Source: Mesotaenium endlicherianum
Lineage: Eukaryota > Streptophyta > Zygnematophyceae > Zygnematales > Mesotaeniaceae
Assembly (NCBI GenBank): GCA_009602735.1
Contig: WELA01001939.1
Span: 479,455-543,454 of the forward strand
Direction of reading: 5' to 3'
DNA length: 64,000 nt
Below are positions 11,184 through 21,609 of this stretch, piece by piece. The notes under the pieces are model-generated. The model did no database searches and was not told the origin of the DNA. It saw only the letters and a list, made by a program, of their open reading frames with translations. The translations under genes and the position numbers were made by a program. Each line of letters starts with the position of its first letter. Positions within the stretch are counted from its first letter, which is position 1.

Positions 11184-13358
11184 GTCAAGAAGAAGGATGG
11201 TACTTTGAGAATGTGTGTGGACTATCGCGCCCTCAACAAGATCACCATCAAAAATCGATACCCGCTGCCGCGCATGGGTGAACTCAAAGACCGGCTGGTT
11301 GGAGCCAAGTGCTTCAAGAAGGTGGACTTGAGAAGCGGCTACCACCAGATTTGCTTCGCCGAACCTATCATAGAGAAAACGGCATTCAGGACAAGATATG
11401 GACATTTTGAGTTCATGGTCCTGCCATTTGGACTCACCAACGCGCCAGCAACTTTCATGACTAAGATGAACACCATATTTCAGCCCATATTGGACAGATT
11501 TGTGGTGGTATTCATCAACAACATCCTTATCTACAGCACAACCCTTGACGAGCATGCAAGACACTTGAAAGAAGTCCTCGAAGTATTGAAGCAAAACAAG
11601 CTATTTGCAAAGGAATCAAAGTGCGAGTTTGCCAAACAAGAAGTGGAGTTCTTAGGTCTCCACGTGACTGCTGATGGCATCAAGATGAACCCCAAGAAGA
11701 CCACGGTGGTGGAGGAATCGCCAACCCCCACGACCAAGAAAGAAGTTAGAACTCCAATCATTCTTGGGATTTGTCAATTGGTACTGGAGGTTCATCCAGA
11801 GCTTCTCTCACATAGCAGCCCCCCTCACGGATCTACTCAAGAAAGACAAGCCATATGTTTGAACCAAGAAAATTGAGGAAGCATTTGAACAACTGAAGCA
11901 AAGATTGACGACATCCTCGGTGCTCACACTCCCAAGTCCAAACCCAGATTGGCCCTTCCACGTCATCACCAATGCATCTTCCTATGCAATTGGAGCAATC
12001 CTGCTCCAAGACCAAGGCAAGGGACTGCAGCCAATTGCCTACAAATCAAGGAAGCTAAATCCAGCCGAGCAAAATTATACAACCACGGAGCGAGAGGCGT
12101 TGGCGATTGTACATGCCTTGAAGGTTTGGCGCTGCTACGTTAAGGACGCAAGGTACTGGTCACCACGGACTACGAGGCGTTAAAGCACCTCCAGACGCAG
12201 CCGTATCTCTCAAGGAGACAAGCAAGATGGAGCGCATACTTGCAACAATACAACATCACGATTTAGTACCAGCCCGGCAAGACAAACCCGGCTCACCCCC
12301 TCTCAAGACTGCAATTAAACGCAGTGATGACATCCCTGAAGACAGATCTAGAAGCTCGATTTTCAGCCGCCTATGAAAGAGACCCTTACTACAAGAACGG
12401 AGAAGCAGCCTTGGACCCATACAAGAAGCAAGAAGGCAATTATTGGATGAGGCAAGACACGGGCCAGAGATTTGTTCCTAATGACTTAGACCTCCGACTC
12501 TTGCTTCTACGAGAAGCACACGACAACCCTCTTGGAGGACACTTTGGAATCCTCAAGACCACGAGCGTTCTAGCCATGACTTATTGCTGGCCAGGCATGT
12601 CTAAGCAAGTCAAGAAGTACTGCAAGAGCTGTGACACATGCCAAAGAGTCAAGCCCTCATCACAAAAGGCGGGGAGACTCCTCCAACCACTACCAATCCC
12701 GGAAAGGCAATGGACGGACATCTCAATGGACCTTATCGTGGACGTGCCCGTGACACCTCGAGGCCATAATGCAATACTAAAAGTGGTGGACAGACTTACC
12801 AAGATGGTTGATATTACTCCCACAATGACTAAGGCTACAACACCACAACTTGCAACACTCATCTTTGACAACATCTTCCGATTCCATGGACTACCATCAA
12901 GAATTGTGTCGGATAGAGATCCAAGATTCACAAGCCATTTTTGGAAAAATCTCTTCAAGAACTTGGGTACATCGCTGGATATGTCCGCTGCCTACCACCC
13001 GCAATTAGATGGACAAATAGAGCGTATGAATCATACTCTAAAGACCTCTCTAAAGGCTTATGTGTCTACCCTGGAGCAAGACTGGGACATGTACTTGACC
13101 CCCTTGGAGTTTGCCTACATTAACATGACGCGGGCCTCTACCCAAGAGTCCCCATTCTTCCTCAATTATAGCTTCCATCCGACCACGCCACTGAGCCTCA
13201 CGACTGGCCATGATGAAGTACCTGCAGCAACAAAAAGATTTTATGGAGACATTAGAAGCAGCCCTTGCAGCAGCCAAGAAAGCTCTACAACATGCGCAAG
13301 ATGCTCAAGCGAGAGTGGCAAACAGGTCCAGAAGAGAAATTACGTACAGAGTGGGTGA
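11184..13358 (+). mobile_element. RT, RNase H and integrase of element A (fossil)
   Basis: Continues the RT after the solo [14 protein letters not shown] near 11208, the [12 protein letters not shown] block near 11430 and the catalytic-loop region near 11510. RNase H follows (ITNASSYAIGAILLQ near 11970), then integrase with its HHCC zinc region (HDNPLGGHFG near 12525; CKSCDTCQ near 12622) and DDE core (about 12720-13050). Fossil with several breaks. Confidence 0.88.
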
Positions 13359-13713
13359 CAACGTGTTACTATCATTCAAGAACATTTCCCTGAACAACAG
13401 GCCTGCCGGCAGCAAATTCTCTCCCAAGTATTTGGGACCCTTCAAGATTATCCAGCAAGTCAACCCCGTTGCTTTCAAGCGAGAGCTTTCCCGAACTATG
13501 CACATCGACCCCGTATTCCACACTTCCCTCTTCAAGCCATATGTGCAACTGGACAACAAGTTCCCAAGACGAGTGACAACCCCCCCAGCCCCAACAATAG
13601 TGGATGATCATCTGGAGTACGAAGTGGAAGACATATTGGCTATGAGAAATTTCAGGAGACAGCAACAGTACTTGATCAAGTGGAAAGGATATCCAGATTC
13701 TGAGAATAGTTAG
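13210..13713 (+). mobile_element. Integrase C-terminus and chromodomain of element A (fossil)
   Basis: The GPFKIIQQV-type integrase tail near 13438 is followed by a chromodomain at about 13617-13700 (YEVEDILAMR ... YLIKWKGYPDSE). This places element A among chromoviruses, whose chromodomain is thought to guide integration to particular chromatin. Confidence 0.85.
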
Positions 13714-13950
13714 GTGGCGGCGCACTACCTTGACAAAGTTCAACGAAAGCTGAAACGCTTCCATGCCGCCAACCCCCATCTTGGACTAGCCCCAAGTCTC
13801 TCTCTTACAAGCCAAAAGATTTCAGGGAGGCAGCTTGCCACCATCCAGAAGCAGCAGAAGACCCCGTGGAGGCAGCCTGCAAGAACCAGAAAGAGGAAAA
13901 ATTGACATTAGGCATCCTTCTATTCTCGCAGTTTCTAGACATAAAACTAA

Positions 13951-14325
13951 AACTGCTACTGCTCATAGGTTTTTGCATATTAAATTTTGAAAGTTTGCTT
14001 GGCTGTAGTCCATGAGTAGGTGGTTTCTTAGAGATGAAGTTTGCTCAATTTGGAGCAGTGATTAGAGAGATAAAAATCTCTGAACACGAGGGGGTCAGGC
14101 TGCTCGCATTATTCGGGCAAAATATGCCTTCCAACATTGCGCCCTCCCCTGAACTTGGAATGCTCTGAAACTCAAGACTATGATAGAAGACCTTACTGCA
14201 CCCATTTAGAGACTATATTTGCAAAGTTTGAAGAAGTATAGATGGACTTATGATTTTCAGAAATTCCTGCTCAAATTCGGAGGAGTACCTACTCTCTCTG
14301 CTCTCGACGACACTCCAGAACTTAA
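13951..14325. other. Retroelement-derived non-coding sequence
   Basis: No gene. Motifs such as TTTGCTCAATTTGGAGCAGT recall the non-coding part of solo LTR B (near 10740 and 35000), so this is probably decayed LTR or UTR sequence. Confidence 0.4.
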
Positions 14326-14489
14326 AATGTTCTTCTAGGTTCTTCTTCTAATTTTAAAAATGCCGTAGAAGGTTCAAAGAACATGAAACAAGTCACTAGA
14401 GTATCTGTTCACACTTGAATCCACACATAATTACTTTGCAAACATTCAAAATGATAACGAACCAATATATTCTAACTTCTATCACTACA
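14326..14489 (-). mobile_element. Family-A LTR fragment, minus orientation
   Basis: Matches about 165 bp of the 5' end of the family-A LTR in reverse orientation (compare 63625-63791), ending ATCACTACA on the plus strand. It is the complementary end to the fragment at 6461-6603; the two look like the halves of one LTR with element A and a later deletion between them. Confidence 0.7.
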
Positions 14490-15021
14490 ATTTCCTTCAG
14501 ACTCATCCACCGATGCGGCTGTAATCTTGTGAAAAGACAACCACGCAAATATTGGCGATTGATGAGTGCATTATTTGGATAAGGACCCCTAAATAAAAAA
14601 CTTAATGTGATCATTTGTGCTTCTAATACCGAGCGCTGAGAAGTACATTCATGTGAAATTTGCTGTAATGGTTTAAGATTTATTAAGATGTTGCATTATG
14701 GTAACTCAATGACATGATTTAATTTGTTGAACTTTAGTAATAATTTTGTGTAATTACTAGACCAATCATGGAAGGCTGGATTCTTCCTAAGTTAGCTCGT
14801 TGTCACATTCTTTGATAGCCAGCTAATTGCCTTACGCGAAACTAGCGAATTTCCTAATAAGTAACTTTCACTACGTGCAAAATTTTTTCATTTTTTTGGG
14901 TCTTGCAAGGCGTCAACCTGTTACCTCTGGTGGGGGGCACAATAAGCCTTTTTGGAGGTTGCCACTTGCACCTAATTCAGAGTGTGCATGTGGGAATCTC
15001 ATTAATAAATATATTTCTTGT
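14490..15021. other. AT-rich intergenic sequence
   Basis: No coding or repeat feature that I can identify; AT-rich DNA between two LTR fragments. Confidence 0.4.
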
Positions 15022-15416
15022 TGTAATGAATCAATATTGTTGGTAGTATAATAGTCATTCAAATCGTAGTTAATTTAGTCAAGTCTGTTGAACTCTAGTT
15101 AATACTAAATCTGTTGAACTTTTAATATAATTCAGCATAATGACTCAGCCAAGAGCAGCAGGCTAAGGTCAGCTATAAGTCAGCTTGCTGACACATTCTT
15201 GCACAGCCAACTGACTGCCGTACTCGATATCAGTGAATTGCCTAGCTATGCAACCAAGTGTGACATACTAGATGAGTAGCCAGATGACACCCTTGGGTGG
15301 ATGGCGATTTGGGTCGATGGAGATGGCTATGGGTTTGGTTAGCCGAGGTCCTACCGACTTGGTTAACTCCCGGGTAGGGGGTGCAATCGTCTCTTGAATT
15401 GTCCTAATGTTCCTGG
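15022..15416 (+). mobile_element. Truncated E-related LTR, plus orientation
   Basis: Begins TGTAATGAATCA and follows the first roughly 390 bp of the E-family LTR (read on its own strand), including the GGTTAACTCCCGGGTAGG block near 15361-15378. It stops where element E1 begins; its last bases CCTGG are the left target duplication of E1. It is clearly more diverged than the E1 and E2 LTRs, so it is older or belongs to a sister family. Confidence 0.7.
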
Positions 15417-16136
15417 TGAAATGAATCGACTTACCAAATAGGCGATTAACAATTAATAAAGATCTTTATATCAGCAAGTAATCTTTATGGTATTTTTCCA
15501 TTAAATGATTTAACAGCAAAGGACAACACACTAGCAGTGAATAATACTCGTAAGTCAAATGCAAGTAAACTAGCATCAATAATGCAATCAGTACACTCCT
15601 ACATAAGCAAGGTTGGAAGACAGTGCGTATCAATGGCTTCTCGCCTTGGATTCAGATCTCTCTCAGTAAGTTGTACAGGAGAGTTGGCCTCGTTTTCAAA
15701 TGCGGAACTCGAGAGCAATACCTAGCATATGTACACGGAATGAGTTTACTGTTCAACGGCCAGTGCGATTGCACCGCCTACCCGGGAGTTAACCACGTTG
15801 GTAGGACCTCGATTAACCAAATCCACTGCCATCTTCCATCATCCCGAATCGTCATCCATCATAGGGATGTCATCTGGCCATTCATCTAGCATACCACACT
15901 TAGATATCTATCGAGGCAGTTCGCAGCTACCGAGTACGGAATTCAGCTGGCGGTCAAAGAATGAGTCTGCAAGCTGACTTGAGTTGACTTCAGCCTGCTG
16001 CCCCCGGCTAAGTCCTTAAATTGATAATTACATAACGTCCAGCAGACTCAATACTACATAAAGTTCAGCAGACTGAACTTAATTAACTATCATATTTAAA
16101 TAAATACTATATCTACCTATATGCTGATTTATTACA
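15417..16136 (-). repeat. 3' LTR of E1
   Basis: 720 bp. On the plus strand it starts TGAAATGAATC and ends with a TG...CA-type terminus; a purine-rich tract (GGAGGG on the minus strand) adjoins at 16138-16150. It pairs with the 5' LTR at 32481-33200. Confidence 0.92.
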
Positions 16137-16249
16137 ATCCCTCCAACTTAACTTGTTGTCGCCTCGACAACATTAAACTGCAGTAGTTTTTAATCAGGGA
16201 ACTGAACCTGACCAGCCTCCCCCACTGACTGCCTCTTCAGCCTGTCCTC

Positions 16250-17915
16250 TACGGGGTTGTTCCTGGTGCTTCAGGATCAGGAGACTGAGATCTGGACCTA
16301 GATTTGGACTGCCCTCTAGGTCTGTCAGCTGGCCTTCTAAAGAATCCCGTTTGTTCTAAAGTTGGACCTCAAGGAGAACGAAGGATGGTAGCCTGCTCTT
16401 CAACCACTTGGGTGTTGATCCCCACATAGACAGGTATTTTAGTAGGATGCTGAAATACATTGGCAAGAGGTACATGCTCCTGAGCGAAGGAAGAGGCTGG
16501 CATACCTCTGGCCACCCCGCGTGTCCCTTTTCTAACACCCTGTCGTCTGGGAATTTTTGCCTTTGTCTGCTGCCAAGTACAGTCAGATAAGCTTCTTCCC
16601 CTGCTTGGGCAGGTGGGCTGGGGGAGCGAGTGCGAGGTTCAGACACCTCCAGGGCCGGGGTCAAATGCCATATTCCTGATCTTGGCTCCTGAGGAAGCCC
16701 CGCTCTTGCCTGCCCCTGGGTGTCCTGAGTACCAGCTCCTGATGCTTCTCCTCTACCTTGTTCTTCTTCCTCATCCTCCTCATCTTCCTCCTCTGAGAGG
16801 GTAGGAGTCTCGTCCACTAAGACGTCCTGCTCCCTGGTAGACATGGAGTAGTCTACTGACCTCCCTTTCTTAAGGCGCGCCGGAGGTTGCTTGGCCTTCA
16901 ACCTGCTGATATCTATCCGGCCTGCATTCTTCGCCCATTTGACGAAGGCATGCTTTCCCTTAGAGAAGTAGTTTCTCCCCCTCCTCCTGTGCTCTTTGGT
17001 CTCTGCATTCATATTGCTAAGGCAGCCATTCAGCCTGGGGTCCCAAGGGGCAATGTGAGGTGGTAGGATGAGGTAGCCGTCCAGGCCATAGTGGAAGTCA
17101 TCCGGTTGGGCTCGGTCACACTCCTGCTTTTTGTTTGTGACGGTCATCCACCTCCAGTCTGTTGGCTGCTGGTAGTACTGGGGTCCATGCTCAGCCTTCC
17201 TCAGTTTACACGGGAACCAGTGGGGAGAGAACATCTGCTGTCCAGCTTCCTTGGCGAAGTACTCCCAGCTCCTTCTCTCAACTTCATTATAAGCTGGCAG
17301 TAGTGTGTGGTAGAATTCCGTATTCTTAAAGCTATCGGGCCGCATGCTCACCATCTTGATGAGAGTCTGATCTCCTACTATTCTCGGTATTGGAATCGGC
17401 TTGTTCTCTGAATCATCTGCAAGGTACCGGGCCTGCTCTGCTGTATAGCCCACCATCTTGGCATAATCTTTGTAGAGGACCACACCAGTGTGTGTCTCAA
17501 TGTACCTATCCAGTGCTGCAGCTCCTTCCCTCTGTAGCAGTGTTGTCTGTTCCAGCTTGTTGATCTCCTGGGCTGCCAGCAATGCTTCCTTCAGGTTATC
17601 AAAGTTTTGGCCACCCACCACAGTATACCTGTAAGTGGCCAAGCTCTTCTGCCTGTCCGCTTCAGCCTTTTTCCTTCTCTTCTCCGCTTCTTCTTGTTGT
17701 TTCTTCTGTCTCTCCTCCTCAGCTTTCCTGAGGTTTTTCGCTTTTTAATCCTTCTTCCTCTGTGCTTCTTCTGCCGCCTCTTGTTGTCGGCGGACCTTTT
17801 CTTGTTCTCTCCTGGTGAGGGACGTCGCCGCCAGCTCCTTCTGGTATTGCTCCATTGTCCTCCTGGCTTCTTCTGCCTTGCACTTTCTGTCCTCCTTTTG
17901 TGTGGTGGGAGCCAT
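16250..17915 (-). mobile_element. Third ORF of E1 (fossil copy)
   Basis: Counterpart of the third ORF of E2, between pol and the 3' LTR and in the same orientation. The coiled-coil N-terminus, the central conserved region and the acidic and Ser/Arg-rich tail are all recognisable. Its preservation in an older copy shows that the ORF belongs to the family rather than being an accident of E2. Broken. Confidence 0.75.
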
Positions 17916-18351
17916 CCTGCACATGTAACCAGGGCACAAGTTAGTAGGATATCGACCTTTGTCATAGGAATTGCAGGAAGGAAGTAATTTCGTATTAGTA
18001 TGGTGGATTCGCTCCTGTTTACCTTACAGGGTGATTGCTAGGAGTTGACGTAGTTGCGGTGCGCTAGACATAAACGTATAAATGTGTTTTAAGGTGCGTT
18101 AAGTGATGTATTGCTGTGCGAGGCCCTTTTTCCTTCCGCCCGAGGTGCTTTATGTGGGCCAGGCTGTCCCATCTGTCACTATGCTGACACTTAGGATTCA
18201 CATAATCGTTCCATCTGTCACTATGCTGACACTTAGGGTTCACACAACTGTCCCTTTCTTGCTTTCGCACACTAACTGTCATATATTTTCCCCTCCAACT
18301 TAAATGGAGACAGAACCTCCTGTCACCTTCCTGTGTCAACTGAAATGACCG

Positions 18352-18807
18352 TTATGGAGGGGCTCCAGCCGCCCGAAGGTGGAACCGTTTCAACGCCCCT
18401 TTGGCATTGGTGTCCCCAAAGGCATCGTAACCCTTCCATCGAGTGAGGTACTTCATGACATATTTAGACGATCGACGGACCGAGCGCGCGTCTAAAATCT
18501 CCTCAACCTCATATCCCTCACGGTCACCGTCCCGGACAGCGGGGACCGGTCCCGTTTGGACAGGTAACCGACCTGTGAACAGTGTGTCCCCTTTGATGTT
18601 TGGTTCCAAGGACACACTAAAGACCGGATGACCCTTGTATTCTGCTGACATGTTAAGTTTGTAAGCATTCTGACCGACACGGCGCACCACCGAATATGGA
18701 CCGACCCAGACAGTACCAAGCTTTTTCTTGACCACACCAGAGTGCTGAGAATGGAGTTTGACCAAATCGCCCTCAGAAAAGGTCAGTTCTCGACGGTATT
18801 GATTAGC
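18352..18807 (-). mobile_element. Pol C-terminus of E1 with chromodomain (fossil)
   Basis: Integrase tail and chromodomain (KYVMKYLTRWKGYDA near 18430-18475) of E1 on the proximal side of the E2 insertion. It ends at the target duplication TTAGC (18803-18807). Fossil. Confidence 0.85.
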
Positions 18808-19552
18808 TGAAATGAATCGACTTACCAAATAGGCGATTAACAATTAATAAAGATCTTTATATCAGCAAGTAATCTTTATGGTATTTCCGTTAACTCGTTA
18901 AACGGCAAAGGACAATATACTAGCAGGGAATACTACTCGTCAGTCAAATGAGAGTAAACTAGCATCAATAATGCAAATCAGTAAACTCATACATAAGCAA
19001 GGTTAGAAGACAGTGCGTATCAATGGCTTCTCGCCTTGGATTCAGATCTCTCTCAGTAAGCTGTACAAGAGAGTTGGTCTCGTTTCCGAATGCCGAACTC
19101 GAGAGCAATGCCTAGCATATGTACATGGAATGAGTTTACTGTTCAACGGTCAGTGCGATGGCACCGCCTACCCGGGAGTTAACCACGTTGGTAGGACCTC
19201 GGTTAACCAAATCCACCGCCATCTCCCATCATCCCGAATAGCCATCCATCATAGGGATGTCATCTGGCCATTCATCTAGCATATCGCACTTAGATGCATA
19301 TCGAGGCAGTTCGCTGCTACCGAGTACGGAAGTCAGCTGGCTGTCAAAGAATGTGTCAGCAAGCTGACTTAAGTTGACTTCAGCCTGCTGCTTTTGGCCG
19401 AGTCATTAAACTGATAATTATGTAAAGTCCAGCAGACTGATTATTAACTAAAGTTCAGCAGACTGACTACTAACTAAAGTTCAGCAGGCTGAACTAAATT
19501 AACTATTATATTTAAATGAATATTATATCTACTAATATACTGATTCATTACA
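18808..19552 (-). repeat. 3' LTR of E2
   Basis: 745 bp with TGAAATGAATC and GATTCATTACA at its plus-strand ends. It contains two copies of a roughly 26-bp tandem (AAAGTTCAGCAGACTGACTA type) near 19433-19492, where the 5' LTR has three. Confidence 0.93.
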
Positions 19553-19665
19553 ATCCCTCCAACTTAACTTGTTGTCGCCTCGACAACATTAAACTGCAAA
19601 AGCTTTAAATAAAGAAACTGACCCTGACCAGCCTCCCTTACTGACTATCTTTTCAGCCTGTCACC

Positions 19666-21342
19666 TTAAGGGGTGGTTCCTGGGGCTTCAGGATCAGGGG
19701 ACGGAGATCTGGACCTAGATCTGGACAGCCCTCTAGGTCTGTCAGCTGGCCTTCTAAAGAACCCGGTTTGCTCTAAAGTTGGACCTCGAGGAGAACGAAG
19801 GATGGTAGCCTGCTCTTCAACCACTTGGGTGTTGATGCCCACATAGACAGGCATTCCAGTAGGATGCTGAAATACATTGGCTAGAGGTACATGCCCCTGA
19901 GCGGAGGGGGAGGCTGGCATACCTCTGGCCCACCCGCGTGTCCCTCTTCTGGCACCCCTGTCCTCTGGGGATTTCTGCCTGTGTCTGCTGCCCAGTACAG
20001 TCAGATCAGCTTCTTCCCCTGCTTGGGCAGGTGGGCTGGGGGAGCGAGCGCGGGGTCCAGTTGTCGCCATAACGGGGATCACATTCCACACACCTGATCG
20101 TGGTTCTTTAGGAAGTGCCACTGCCTGTCCCTGGGTATCCTGAGTACCTGCTGCTGATGCTTCTCCTCTGCCTTGTTCTTCTTCCTCATCCTCCTCATCC
20201 TCCTCCTCGGAGAGAGTAGGGGTCTCGTCCACTAAGTCGTCCTGCTCCCTAGTAGACATGGAGTAGTCTACCGACCTCCCTTTCTTAGGGCGCGCTGGAG
20301 GTTGCTTGGCCTTCAGCCTACTGATATCTATCCGGCCTGCATTCTTTGCCCATTTGACAAAGGCATGCTTTCCCTTAGAGAAGTAGTCTCTTCCCCTCCT
20401 CCTATGTTCCTTGGTCTCTGCATTCATATTGCTCAGGCATCCATTCAGCCTGGGGTCCCAAGGGGCAATGTGAGGTGGTAGGATGAGATAGCCGTCTAGG
20501 CCATAGTGGAAGTCATCCGGTTGGGCTCGGTCACACTCCTGCTTCTTATTTGTGACGGTCATCCACCTCCAGTCTGTTGGCTGCTGGTAGTACTGGGGTC
20601 CGTGCTCAGCCTTCCTCAGTTTACACGGGAACCAGTGGGGAGAGAACATCTGCTGTCCTGCTTCCCTGGCCAAGTACTCCCAGCTCCTTCTCTCAACTTC
20701 ATTGTAAGCTGGCAGGAGTGTGAGGTAGAATACCGTATCCTTAAAGCTATCGGGCCGCATGCTCACCATCCGGATGAGTCTCTGATCTCCCACTATTCCC
20801 GGTATGGGGACCGGCTTGTCCTCTGAATCATCTGCGAGATACCGGGCCTGCTCTGCTGTATAGCCCACCATCTTAGCATAATCTTCGTAAAGGACCACGC
20901 CGGTGTGTGTCTCGATGTACCTGTCCAGTGCTGTAGCTCCTTCCTTCTGTAGCAGTGTTGTCTGTTCCAGCCTGTTGATCTCCTGGGCTGCCAGCAATGC
21001 TTCCTTCAGGTTATCGAAGTTTTGGCCACCCACCACAGTATACCTGTAAGTGGCCAAGCTCTTCTGTCTGTCCGCTTCAATCTTTTTTCTTTTCTCCTCT
21101 TCTGCCGCTGCCGCTTCTTCTTGCTGTTTCTTCTGTCTCTCCTCCTCAGCCTTCCTGAGGTTTTCCGCTTCCTGATCCTTCTTCCTCTGTGCCTCTTCTG
21201 CCGCCTCTTGTTGTTTGCGGACCCTTTCTTGTTCTCTCCTGGTGAGGGACGTCGCCGCCAGCTCCTTCTGGTATTGCTCCATTGTCCTCCTGGCTTCTTC
21301 TGCCTTGCGCTTTCTGTCCTCCTTTTGTGTGGTGGGCGCCAT
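19666..21342 (-). mobile_element. Third ORF of E2, unknown coiled-coil protein
   Basis: 558-residue ORF between pol and the 3' LTR, sense to the element. I take the ATG at 21342 (MAPTTQKEDRK); an ATG three codons upstream is also possible. Residues about 5-100 are a highly charged E/K/R/Q coiled coil. Residues about 100-365 are a conserved-looking region (YRYTVVGGQNFDNLKEALLA; SPHWFPCKLRKAEHGPQYYQ). Then come an acidic run (EEEDEEDEEEEQG), and a Ser/Pro/Arg-rich tail with an SRSRSRSPSP end. I see no signal peptide or membrane segment, so it does not look like an envelope protein, and it lacks gag zinc knuckles. Function unknown; it could be an accessory, gag-like or captured host-derived protein. 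Confidence 0.75.
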
Positions 21343-21545
21343 CCTGCACATGTAACCAGGGCACAAGTTAGTAGGATATGGACCTTTGTCATAGGGATTG
21401 CAGGAAGTATGTTAGTATTTAGTATAGTGGCTTCGCTGCTGTTTACCTTACAGGATGATTGCTAAAAGTTGACGTAGTTGCGATGCGCTACACATAAACG
21501 TAAGAGTGTGTTTTTATCGCTCTCGCTCACTTACTGTCATATAGT

Positions 21546-21560
21546 TTCCCCTCCAACTTA
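21546..21560 (-). other. Second polypurine-like tract of E2
   Basis: CCCTCCAACTTAA on the plus strand (TTAAGTTGGAGGG on the element strand) repeats the sequence that adjoins the 3' LTR at 19554-19567. It lies between the end of pol and the third ORF; the same arrangement is present in E1 (near 18291-18303). It may be a duplicated or internal plus-strand priming tract. Confidence 0.5.
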
Positions 21561-21609
21561 AATGGAGACAGGACCGCCTGTCACCTTCCCGTGTCAACTG
21601 AAATGACAG

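Larger units (their letters stand above)
6604..13950 (+). mobile_element. Chromovirus A (Ty3/gypsy with chromodomain), broken
   Basis: LTR retrotransposon on the plus strand: 5' LTR, primer binding site, gag, protease, reverse transcriptase, RNase H, integrase and a C-terminal chromodomain in the canonical Ty3/gypsy order. No plus-oriented 3' LTR is visible; the internal region fades out after about 13.95 kb and is followed by an inverted LTR piece. The RT region is split by a solo LTR (9206-11178). The copy is a fossil with several further breaks, and it is older than the nested E2 element judging by its decay. Confidence 0.9.
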
